Below, in pieces: positions 1 through 7,524 of a DNA stretch of 64,000 nucleotides. Under the pieces are notes generated by a model. The model was not told the DNA's origin, ran no database searches, and saw nothing but the letters and a program-made list of their open reading frames with translations. The position numbers and the translations under genes are program-made. The stretch comes from Corallococcus coralloides DSM 2259 (lineage in GTDB: Bacteria > Myxococcota > Myxococcia > Myxococcales > Myxococcaceae): positions 5,828,001 to 5,892,000 of the forward strand of contig NC_017030.1 in the NCBI RefSeq assembly GCF_000255295.1. Reading direction: 5' to 3'. The stretch's first letter is position 1. Each line of letters starts with the position of its first letter.

Positions 1-1263
1 CACCACGCCCAGATGGACGCGGGTGTCGGTGTACACCGGGACGGCGCTGCCCTGGACGCGCTGCCTGTGGCCGTCGGACGTGTGGATGTTCCACACCTCG
101 TTGAGGACGCGCTCCCCCCGCCCCGCCCGCGCCGGGGGCAGCTCGTCGGCGGAGAGCGGCGTGCCGTCCACCCGCTCCTGTCGGAAGCCCTGGGCGGCGA
201 AGGGCTCGCCCACGCGCAGGCCCGGGTAGAGCGTCCGGGCCATCTCGTTGATGAAGCTGACGCGGCCCGCGGTGTCGAAGGTGATCACCGCGTCGGCGAT
301 GTGGCCCAGCATCGCGACGCGCTCGGCCGCCAGCGCTTCGATGCTCCTGCGCGCCAGCACCTGCTCCGTGGTCTCCACCGCGTGCGCCATGATGCCGAAC
401 ACGCTTCCGCTCGCGTCCTTGAGCGGCTGGTAGACGAAGTCCACGTAGACGTCCTCCACCGCCCCGGTGCCCTTGCGGTCCAGGCGGACCAGTGCGTCGT
501 GCGCGATGTAGGGCTTGCCGGTGGACCTCACGTTGTCCAGCAGCTGCAGGAAGCCCTGATCCCCGATCTCGGGCAGGGCCTCGCGCAGGGGCTTGCCGAT
601 CAGGTCCCGGTTGCCTGTCAGCTGCTGGTACAGCGGGTTGGAGACGGTGAAGCAGTGCTCGGGCCCCTCCAGCACGGCGATGACGGCCGGGGCCTGCATG
701 AAGACCTCGTACAGGCGCTCGCGCTCCGCCCGCGCCTCCGCCAGCGCGCGGTCGCGCTCGTTGCGCGCCCGGACCTCCCGGGTCACGTCGAAGATGGAGA
801 CGAGGACGCCGCCCACGGCGCCCGTCTCGTCGCGGACCGGGCTGTAGCAGAGCGTGAGGAAGTACTCCTCCGGGTAGCCGTGCGGCGCGAGCGGGTACAT
901 CCGCTCCTCGTACGTGACCGTCTCCCCGTTGAAGATGCGCGGGTAGATGGTCTCGTTGATGTGCCACACCTCCGGCCAGCACTCCTTGTTGCCCTGCCCC
1001 AGGCCCCCGGGGTGCTTGGTGCCCATGAGCAGGCGGTAGCCGTCGTTGTAGAACTGGTAGAGCTGTGGCCCCCACAGGACGATGAGCGGGAACTGCGAGC
1101 CCAGCACCATGCTCACCGCGGTCTTGAGGCTCTGGGGCCAGCCGTCCACGGGGCCCAGCGGATGCGCGCTCCAGTCCTTCGCCCGGCACAGCGCGCCCAG
1201 CTCTCCGCCATCGGGGAAGACCCGGGCCGCTGCGTCGGTTGCTGGCTTCCACTGCACGGTCAT
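1..1263 (-). CDS. Multi-PAS sensor protein, C-terminus beyond window
   Basis: Read from the ATG at 1263 the frame stays open to base 1, giving 421 residues without a stop, so the C-terminus lies outside the window. The first ~165 residues hold a PAS-type sensor region (motifs LGPVDGWPQSLK and LWGPQLYQFYNDGY are typical of the N-terminal PAS of bacterial hybrid kinases). After a charged helix (RARNERDRALAEARAERERL) comes a second PAS (~185-305), then a third (~318-400, VITFDTAGRVSFINEMA). No kinase domain is visible yet; a histidine kinase or hybrid kinase C-terminus is the usual partner and is inferred. The gene starts one base after the stop of the response regulator at 1265-1696, so the two form an operon. 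Confidence 0.85.
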   Translation of the reverse strand, partial: MTVQWKPATDAAARVFPDGGELGALCRAKDWSAHPLGPVDGWPQSLKTAVSMVLGSQFPLIVLWGPQLYQFYNDGYRLLMGTKHPGGLGQGNKECWPEVWHINETIYPRIFNGETVTYEERMYPLAPHGYPEEYFLTLCYSPVRDETGAVGGVLVSIFDVTREVRARNERDRALAEARAERERLYEVFMQAPAVIAVLEGPEHCFTVSNPLYQQLTGNRDLIGKPLREALPEIGDQGFLQLLDNVRSTGKPYIAHDALVRLDRKGTGAVEDVYVDFVYQPLKDASGSVFGIMAHAVETTEQVLARRSIEALAAERVAMLGHIADAVITFDTAGRVSFINEMARTLYPGLRVGEPFAAQGFRQERVDGTPLSADELPPARAGRGERVLNEVWNIHTSDGHRQRVQGSAVPVYTDTRVHLGVV

Positions 1264-1264
1264 G

Positions 1265-1696
1265 TCAGGGCATCTCCACGAGGGTCCAGTACTTGTTGAG
1301 CGTGGCCATGACCTCCACGAAGTTGATGAAGGTGACGGGCTTGAGCAGGTAGCCGGCGACGTTCAGGTTGTACGCGTCGATCTTGTCCCGCTCGTCCGCG
1401 GACGTGGTGAGCACCACCACGGAGACGGTCCGCAGCTCCGGATCCGCGCGCAGCACGCGCAGGAACTCGATGCCGTTCATCTTCGGGAGGTTCAAGTCCA
1501 GCAGCACCAGCCGGCGCCCCTCGGGCACCGCGCCGTTGCGCAGCATCTCCAGGCCCTCCAGCCCATTGGTGGCCACGTAGAGGGGGTTGGCGATGTGGTT
1601 CTTCTGGAAGGCGCGGCGGACGTTCATCACGTCCACTTCGTCGTCTTCAATCAGCAGGATGTGCAGCGTCCTGTCACCGGAGGTAGCGGTGGTCAT
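1265..1696 (-). CDS. Single-domain response regulator (Rcp1-like)
   Basis: A 143-residue stand-alone receiver domain. The acidic pair sits in LIEDDEVD (residues 15-22), the phospho-acceptor is Asp67 in VLLDLNLP, the switch Thr is in VVLTTSA and the conserved Lys is Lys119 in YLLKP. There is no output domain, so it probably relays phosphate or acts through protein contacts. Such regulators (Rcp1/CheY-like with the LNLPKMNG signature) often pair with PAS/GAF or phytochrome kinases, which fits the PAS protein that starts one base downstream. The frame continues upstream to 1966, but similarity begins at MTTATSGDRTLHILLIEDD, so the ATG at 1696 is chosen. Confidence 0.92.
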   Translation of the reverse strand: MTTATSGDRTLHILLIEDDEVDVMNVRRAFQKNHIANPLYVATNGLEGLEMLRNGAVPEGRRLVLLDLNLPKMNGIEFLRVLRADPELRTVSVVVLTTSADERDKIDAYNLNVAGYLLKPVTFINFVEVMATLNKYWTLVEMP

Positions 1697-1911
1697 GCCT
1701 GAGCCTTTCGAGCCTGCGCGGCGTCCAGACCCAAGAGGAGCCCGAGCACGCTGGCATCTAGCGTTCGCTTCCGTGCGGATATCAGGCACGTTCGGGCAAC
1801 TGTCTGCTTCCTGACGCGACTCTTCGCACGCCTGCTCGGGAAGGCGCCTGGAGAGTGTCGACCATCCTTCACTTCGCGCCCATGGGTTGAGGGCCCTCGC
1901 GCGGGGACGGT

Positions 1912-2697
1912 ATGGCGATAGGCCCTGTGCGCCGTCCCCCTCCCATGGATGACTCCCAGAAAACAAAGGATGCGCTCCTCGAGGAGCTCCAGGACTTGCG
2001 CAAGGCCTTGCGGCAGAACAGCGCCGACCTGGAGCAGTTCACCTACGTGGCCAGTCACGACCTCCGGGCCCCGCTGCGGGGCATCTCCAACCTGTCGCAG
2101 TGGTTGGAGGAGGACCTGGGGCCGCAGCTGTCCCAGGGGTCACGCAGGCAGATGGAGCTCTTGCGCGGGCGCGTGCAGCGGATGGAGGGCATGCTGGATG
2201 GCCTGCTGGACTACAGCCGGGCGGGCCGCGTCCACCACAAGCCCGAGCCCGTGCCGGTGGACCGGCTGATCCACGAAACGCTGGAGCGACTGGCCCCCGG
2301 ACCTTCCGCGCGGCTGGAAGTGGGTCCCGGGATGCCGGTGCTCGTCACGGAGCGTCCCGCGCTCCAGCAGGTCTTCCAGCACCTGCTCTCCAACGCCCTG
2401 AAGCACGCGGGCCGCGAGGACGTGCGGATCCGCGTGGAGGTGGAGGCCACCCCCGCCTTCCATCACTTCTCCGTCGCGGATGATGGCCAGGGAATCTCCT
2501 CCCGCTACCACGAGAAGATCTGGAGTCCGTTCCAGACGCTCGTGTCGCGCGACAAGGTCGAGGGCGCCGGCATGGGCCTGTGCGTCATCAAGAAGCTCGT
2601 GGAAAGTCGCGGCGGCCGGACCTGGGTCGAGTCGGCCGAAGGCGCGGGCGCCACCTTCCACTTCACCTGGCCCGGGTCCGAGGAACGCCTCACGTGA
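1912..2697 (+). CDS. Small histidine kinase without sensor domain
   Basis: A 261-residue histidine kinase consisting of an N-terminal coiled coil, a HisKA dimerisation domain with the H-box YVASHDLRAPLRGIS (His49 from the first ATG), and a HATPase_c domain with N-box HLLSNALKHA, G1 DDGQGIS and G2 GAGMGLCVIKK. The form resembles the phytochrome/cyanobacterial SHDLRxPL kinases. No input domain is present, so it probably receives signals through partners. It overlaps the downstream hybrid kinase by four bases (GTGA), so both are translated together. An alternative start is the ATG at 1945 (MDDSQK). The gene is divergent from the response regulator at 1265-1696; the 215-base gap between them must hold both promoters, but I see no clear sigma-factor boxes in it. 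Confidence 0.9.
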   Translation: MAIGPVRRPPPMDDSQKTKDALLEELQDLRKALRQNSADLEQFTYVASHDLRAPLRGISNLSQWLEEDLGPQLSQGSRRQMELLRGRVQRMEGMLDGLLDYSRAGRVHHKPEPVPVDRLIHETLERLAPGPSARLEVGPGMPVLVTERPALQQVFQHLLSNALKHAGREDVRIRVEVEATPAFHHFSVADDGQGISSRYHEKIWSPFQTLVSRDKVEGAGMGLCVIKKLVESRGGRTWVESAEGAGATFHFTWPGSEERLT

Positions 2698-5243
2698 GTG
2701 ACACCCCTGCCTCGACTTCCTCCGTGGAAGTCCCTCCCCTGACCGAGCGTCTCCGGCTGCTGCTCGTCGATGACGACGAGGTCGACCGGCTCCTGGTCCA
2801 GCGGCTCCTCGGCACGACCGGACTCGCGGTGGACGTGGTGGAGGCCACGAGCGGAAGCGAGGCCCTGGAGCAGCTGAAGGCGCGGTCCTTCGACGTCATC
2901 CTCCTGGACTTCTTCCTGCCAGGGGAGGACGGGTTCTGGGTGCTGCGCGAGCTGGGCAGCCGGGGCTCGCGCTCTCCCATCGTCGTCCTCACGGGCCAGG
3001 GCAGCGAGCAGACGGCCGTCGAGCTGATGAAGGCGGGCGCGTCCGACTACATCGCCAAGAGCCGGCTGTCCGCGGAGCGGCTGGAGCAGAGCCTGCGCCA
3101 GGCCATGCGGCTGCACCTGGCGGAGCAGCGGCACCGGGCGCTCGCGGAGGCCCTGCCGCAGATCGTCTGGACGGCGGGCCCGGACGGACGCCCGGACTAC
3201 TTCAACCAGCGCTGGTACGACTACACCGGCCTGCCAGCCAGGCCCGCGTCGGAGGAGAGAGGGAGCGCGCCCCCCCTGCTCCCCCGGGATGTCCTCCATG
3301 CCGATGACGTGGTGGGCTGCCTGGACCGGTGGAGTGAGAGTCGGCAGGCGGGGGGACCCTTCGAGTGCGAGGGCCGCATCCGCCGCCGCTCGGACGGCGC
3401 CTGGCGCTGGCACCTCATCCAGGCCCTGCCGCTGCGCAACGCGCACGGCCGCATCCTCCAGTGGCTGGGCACCTGCACCGACATCGATGATCAGAAGCGC
3501 GCGGCGGAGACGCTGAGCTTCCTGGCGGAGGCGAGCACCATGCTCACCGCCTCGCTGGAGATGTCCGTCACGCTCGAGCGGCTCTCCGCGCTGATCCTCC
3601 CGCGGCTGGGAGACTGGTGCGCGGTCTACCTCCAGGACGACGACGGCCCCGTGCGCCAGGCGATGGCCGCCCACGTGGATGCTTCACGGGTGCCGCTGCT
3701 GCGCGAGCAGCACCGCGCCTTCAATCCGTCCGCCACCGCCAGCCACGGCGTCGCGCGGGTGCTGCGCACGGGCATGCCGGAGCTGGTGCCCGAGCTCACC
3801 GAGGCCGTCCTTCATGAGGCCCTGGGCCCGGCGGGTGACGACGCGCGGATCCGCCCGGGGTCGTGGATCATCGTCCCCCTGTGGGCGCAGCGGCGCGTCT
3901 TCGGGGCGCTGATGGTGTGCGCCCTCCCGTCCGGCCGCCGCTACGGCGCGCGGGACATGGAGCTGGTGCAGGAGCTGGCGCGGCGGGCGGAGATCGCCAT
4001 CGACAACGCCCGGCTGTTCGAGATGGCCAAGGCCGAGCACCTGGGCGCCGAGCAGGCCAACCGCGCCAAGGACGAGTTCCTGGCCGCGGTCTCCCACGAG
4101 CTGCGCACCCCGCTGATGGCGATGGTGGGCTGGACGCGGATGCTGCGCTCGGGGCAGCTGGGGCCGGACAAGGCCGCCCGGGCCCTGGAGGCGGTGGAGC
4201 GCAACACGCAGGTGCAGACGCAGCTCATCGAGGACCTCCTCGACGTGTCGCGGATCATCACCGGCAAGATGCGGCTGGAGATCCGTCCGGTGGTCCCCGG
4301 CATGTTCATCGAGGCGGCGCTGGACTCGGTGCGGCACGCCGCCGAGGCGAAGGGCGTCACGCTCTGCGCCGAGCTGCCGCCGGGCTCCGGCTCCATCCAC
4401 GGCGACGCGGACCGGCTGCAGCAGGTGGTCTGGAACCTGCTCTCCAACGCCATCAAGTTCACGCCCCGGGGCGGCCAGGTCACCGTGCGCCTGCGGTGGG
4501 TGGAGGGCCACGTCGTCATCGAGGTCCAGGACACCGGCCAGGGCATCCCCCGGGCCTACCTGGGCCAGATCTTCGAGCGCTTCTGGCAGGTGGACGGAAG
4601 CTCCACCCGGAAGCATGGCGGTCTGGGACTGGGGCTGGCCATCGTGCGGCACCTCACGGAGCTGCACGGGGGCACCATCGAGGCGACGAGCCAGGGCGAG
4701 GGACATGGCGCCCTGTTCCGGTTGACGCTGCCGCTGGCGACCGCGGCCTCGTCGCGGGGAAGCGCGCCCCTCGTCCAGGTCCAGGCGCGCCAGGAAGTAC
4801 CCTCGCTCGATTCAGGCGTGCTGAAGGGCCTGCAGGTGCTGGTGGTGGACGACGAGCCAGACGCGCTCGAGCTGCTCGCCGTGGTGCTGGAGAGCCGCGG
4901 GGCCCAGGTCTTCACGGCCTCCAGCGCCCGCCAGGCGCTGGAGAAGCACCAGTTCCACCGCCCTCACGTCATCATCTCCGACATCGGCATGCCGGGAGAG
5001 GACGGCTATTCCTTCATCCGCAGGCTGCGCGCCCTGCCACTGGAGCAGGGAAGCCAGACGCCGGCCATCGCGCTCACCGCCTTCGCGCGGATGGAGGACC
5101 GCACCCGGGCGCTGCTCGCGGGCTTCCAGATGCACGTGCCCAAGCCCATCGAGCCGGCGGAGCTGATCATCGTCCTGGCCTCGCTCACCGGGCGGCACCC
5201 GCAGGTGGACTCACAGTTCCAGGCCGCCCGCCAGGCGCCGTGA
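2694..5243 (+). CDS. Hybrid histidine kinase (REC-PAS-GAF-HisKA-HATPase-REC)
   Basis: An 849-residue hybrid kinase. Domain order: receiver (~20-135; Asp72 in ILLDFFLP, Thr100, Lys122), PAS (~145-270, YFNQRWYDYTGL), GAF (~285-440), HisKA (His468 in AVSHELRTPL), HATPase_c (N-box Asn585 in NLLSNAIKF, then DTGQGIP and GLGLGLAIV), and a second receiver (~728-840; Asp763 in IISDIGMPGEDG). It lacks membrane segments, so it acts in the cytoplasm. The GTG at 2694 overlaps the stop of the kinase before it (GTGA), which decides the start; the open frame extends further upstream only as a shadow. The two receivers imply a phosphorelay in which this protein takes input from the upstream kinase and may pass phosphate on. 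Confidence 0.92.
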   Translation: MSDTPASTSSVEVPPLTERLRLLLVDDDEVDRLLVQRLLGTTGLAVDVVEATSGSEALEQLKARSFDVILLDFFLPGEDGFWVLRELGSRGSRSPIVVLTGQGSEQTAVELMKAGASDYIAKSRLSAERLEQSLRQAMRLHLAEQRHRALAEALPQIVWTAGPDGRPDYFNQRWYDYTGLPARPASEERGSAPPLLPRDVLHADDVVGCLDRWSESRQAGGPFECEGRIRRRSDGAWRWHLIQALPLRNAHGRILQWLGTCTDIDDQKRAAETLSFLAEASTMLTASLEMSVTLERLSALILPRLGDWCAVYLQDDDGPVRQAMAAHVDASRVPLLREQHRAFNPSATASHGVARVLRTGMPELVPELTEAVLHEALGPAGDDARIRPGSWIIVPLWAQRRVFGALMVCALPSGRRYGARDMELVQELARRAEIAIDNARLFEMAKAEHLGAEQANRAKDEFLAAVSHELRTPLMAMVGWTRMLRSGQLGPDKAARALEAVERNTQVQTQLIEDLLDVSRIITGKMRLEIRPVVPGMFIEAALDSVRHAAEAKGVTLCAELPPGSGSIHGDADRLQQVVWNLLSNAIKFTPRGGQVTVRLRWVEGHVVIEVQDTGQGIPRAYLGQIFERFWQVDGSSTRKHGGLGLGLAIVRHLTELHGGTIEATSQGEGHGALFRLTLPLATAASSRGSAPLVQVQARQEVPSLDSGVLKGLQVLVVDDEPDALELLAVVLESRGAQVFTASSARQALEKHQFHRPHVIISDIGMPGEDGYSFIRRLRALPLEQGSQTPAIALTAFARMEDRTRALLAGFQMHVPKPIEPAELIIVLASLTGRHPQVDSQFQAARQAP

Positions 5244-5257
5244 CCGCACGGCGCGGG

Positions 5258-5734
5258 CTAGCGCACGAACCGCTGGCCCACCAGGCTCAGCACCGCGACC
5301 AGCAACGCGATCCCAGCGGCCAGCGCGGGGCCACGCGCTGCGTCCGGATTCACCTCCAGCAGGCTGCGCCGGGGTTCCTTCGGGTTGTAGCGAACGGTCA
5401 CCGTGGAGCCCACCGGATAGCGCTCCACATACCGCGTCAGCGCCGGACTGGGCTGGGGGTTCCAGAGCAGGAGCTCCCTCGGGGTCTCATTGGAGAGCGT
5501 CTCCCCGACGTACGACTGGCCATCCACTTCGTAGGCGTAACGCGCCTTCACGCGCCAGTAGCGGCTTTTCGAGTAGCCCATCTCCACCGCCATCTCGAGC
5601 ACGCGCCCCTGCACCGTCGGCCGGGCCAGGAAGGCCTGCGCCGAGGAGTGGATCATCCAGGCGCCAATCCCGAAGATCACGCCGAAGAACAAGCCGCCGA
5701 ACGTGAGGATCATCAAGAGGTTACGCATCCACAT
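5258..5734 (-). CDS. DUF3592 membrane protein
   Basis: A 158-residue protein with an N-terminal membrane segment (LLMILTFGGLFFGVIFGIGAW) and a second near the C-terminus (ALAAGIALLVAVLSLVG). Between them is a soluble domain with the pattern ..ARYAYEVDGQSYVGET...YPVGSTVTVRYNP.P, the hallmark of DUF3592 proteins; their function is unknown. It converges on the hybrid kinase with a 14-base gap and lies 21 bases downstream of the sedolisin gene on the same strand, so it could be read through from it. An internal ATG at 5728 is an equally possible start. Confidence 0.8.
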   Translation of the reverse strand: MWMRNLLMILTFGGLFFGVIFGIGAWMIHSSAQAFLARPTVQGRVLEMAVEMGYSKSRYWRVKARYAYEVDGQSYVGETLSNETPRELLLWNPQPSPALTRYVERYPVGSTVTVRYNPKEPRRSLLEVNPDAARGPALAAGIALLVAVLSLVGQRFVR

Positions 5735-5755
5735 GCCCCATGAGCGCTCGACTCC

Positions 5756-7429
5756 TCAGTGCTTGCGGCGCTGGAGCCTGCGCAGGCCCGTGAGCAATGC
5801 CTCGCCGTCCGGCGTGCCCAGACCCGTGCACGCGTTCCACAGCGTCGCGTCGCTGGCGAAGTACGCGCCGTTGCCGCCGTGGGTGATGCGACGGACGACG
5901 GGCTGTCCCTCGGTGACGAGCGCGTACAGCCGGGGATGGAGGAACCCCACGCGCTCCCCCAGCGCCTCGTTGAGGCGGACGATGAGCGCGGCCCACATGG
6001 GCGCCGCGGCGCTCGTGCCCGCGGCCACGCCCTGCTGGCCCTTGAAGACGATTTGATAGCCGGTGTGCAGGTCCGCGTTCGCGGCGACGTCCGGCACACC
6101 CCGGCCCGTGCTGCGGGAGACGGAGAACACGCCGTTCTTCCACGACGACATCACCAGGTCCGGCACGCCCATGCCCTGCTGGTACAGCGGCAGCGCGTTC
6201 ATGGTGCTGACGCCGCCGCTGCTCGCTCCCGCGGCCGTGGAGCTGGGGCCCATGGACATCGCCTCGCCCAGGCGGTTCCACACGCGCTCGTGGTGGAGGA
6301 CGTCCCCCACCGCCTCCAGCGTGGTGCCGCCACAGCCCAGCACCAGCGCGCTCGCCGCGGGGTAGCTCGTCGCGGCCAGGGTGATGGCGCCCGTGGGCGA
6401 GTGGGCATTCACCGGCACCTGCGAGCCCAGGTCTCCGGACGCGGCGCACACGGTGATGCCCAGGAGCGCCGCCTCGATGAAGAGCCGCTCGAAGGCCAGC
6501 TCCTCGCCCTGCTGGATGAGCGACCCTTCGTAGAAGGACCAGCTGGTGGTCAGCACCGACGGGCGGTTCTCCCGGTCGCTGATGGCCTCCGCCAGGACGC
6601 GGTGGTAGTCGCGCAGCGAGTAGTCCTTCGAGCCCGCGTTGTAGACGACGACGCGCGCGGCCGGACACACCGAGGCCACCAGCTCCACGTCCATGGTGAC
6701 CTCCGCGTTGGAGGCGGTGTTGAGCGCCCCCGCCTTGTTCGGCCCCACGTTCACCACCGGCGCCGTGCGCTCCACCCCCATGGACTTCAGGTACGCATCC
6801 AGGTCCGACTGCTTGTAGCCGCCCGCCAGCTCGATGATGCCCACGCACTGGCCTTCCCCCTGGTTGCGGGGGTAGCGGTAGAGGTTCGCAACCTGGGGCG
6901 CCGTGTACGTGCGCAGCCCGGCCTGCTTCGCCATCTCTTTGGGGATGGGCAGGGCCGCCGCGTTGTGGGTGACGAGCGGCCGCGTGTCCAGGCCCAGGAC
7001 CCACTCCGCCACGCCCTCCAGCGCGCGCGGCAGGCGCACCGGCTTCGTGTGCGTCAGGTAGGAGCGCTTCCCGTGGGTGTAGCGCCGCAGGTCCACCTCG
7101 AAGGCCTTGCGCACCGCGGCCGTGGACCCCTGGAGCACGACGTAGCCCCGGTCGCGCCGCTCGGTGGTGACGGTGAGGCCATGGCTCTTCGCGAAGCGCC
7201 GCACGGCGGCCAGGTGCTTCGGGTTCGTGCCGTACTTCGCCTCGAACTCGTCGTGGGTGAGCGGGCGGCGCGGCGGGTTCGCGCACAATTCCTCCACCGT
7301 GGGCAGCGGCGCCCCGTGACGCAGCAACAGGGTGACCTCCACCGTGCCGGTGGCGGAGCGGCTCCGGAGCGGGGGGTGGAGGGACGCCGGGGACACACGC
7401 GCGCTCTGCGTCAGGGGGATGCGGGCCAT
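5756..7429 (-). CDS. S53 family peptidase (kumamolisin/sedolisin-like)
   Basis: A 557-residue serine-carboxyl peptidase. Residues ~25-155 form the pro-domain (motif PLTHDEFEAKYG), followed by the S53 catalytic domain. The catalytic set is visible: Glu243 and Asp247 in NAEVTMDVE, oxyanion Asp333 in CAASGDLGS, and nucleophile Ser473 in GTSAAAP. The C-terminal LWNACTGLGTPDG matches the usual sedolisin end near the Ca site. No signal peptide is obvious, as in several members of the family. The start at 7429 is preferred because the extra upstream residues are low-complexity Pro/Arg. Its start is 95 bases from the divergent TOMM cyclodehydratase, so it may share a control region and could cleave a leader peptide; that role is inference. 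Confidence 0.88.
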   Translation of the reverse strand: MARIPLTQSARVSPASLHPPLRSRSATGTVEVTLLLRHGAPLPTVEELCANPPRRPLTHDEFEAKYGTNPKHLAAVRRFAKSHGLTVTTERRDRGYVVLQGSTAAVRKAFEVDLRRYTHGKRSYLTHTKPVRLPRALEGVAEWVLGLDTRPLVTHNAAALPIPKEMAKQAGLRTYTAPQVANLYRYPRNQGEGQCVGIIELAGGYKQSDLDAYLKSMGVERTAPVVNVGPNKAGALNTASNAEVTMDVELVASVCPAARVVVYNAGSKDYSLRDYHRVLAEAISDRENRPSVLTTSWSFYEGSLIQQGEELAFERLFIEAALLGITVCAASGDLGSQVPVNAHSPTGAITLAATSYPAASALVLGCGGTTLEAVGDVLHHERVWNRLGEAMSMGPSSTAAGASSGGVSTMNALPLYQQGMGVPDLVMSSWKNGVFSVSRSTGRGVPDVAANADLHTGYQIVFKGQQGVAAGTSAAAPMWAALIVRLNEALGERVGFLHPRLYALVTEGQPVVRRITHGGNGAYFASDATLWNACTGLGTPDGEALLTGLRRLQRRKH

Positions 7430-7524
7430 GCGTGGCGTTCTACCACGCGGGGTCCGGGCTCCCGGAAGCCGGGGCCGGATCGTATCCACGAGCGCGGGCC
7501 CCGGTTAGGCTCGCCCGCCTGCCC

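Noticed and set aside
3863..5743. A 626-codon open frame in another frame over the hybrid kinase
   Set aside because: Gly/Ala/Arg/Pro-rich shadow of the real kinase gene, which has complete motifs.
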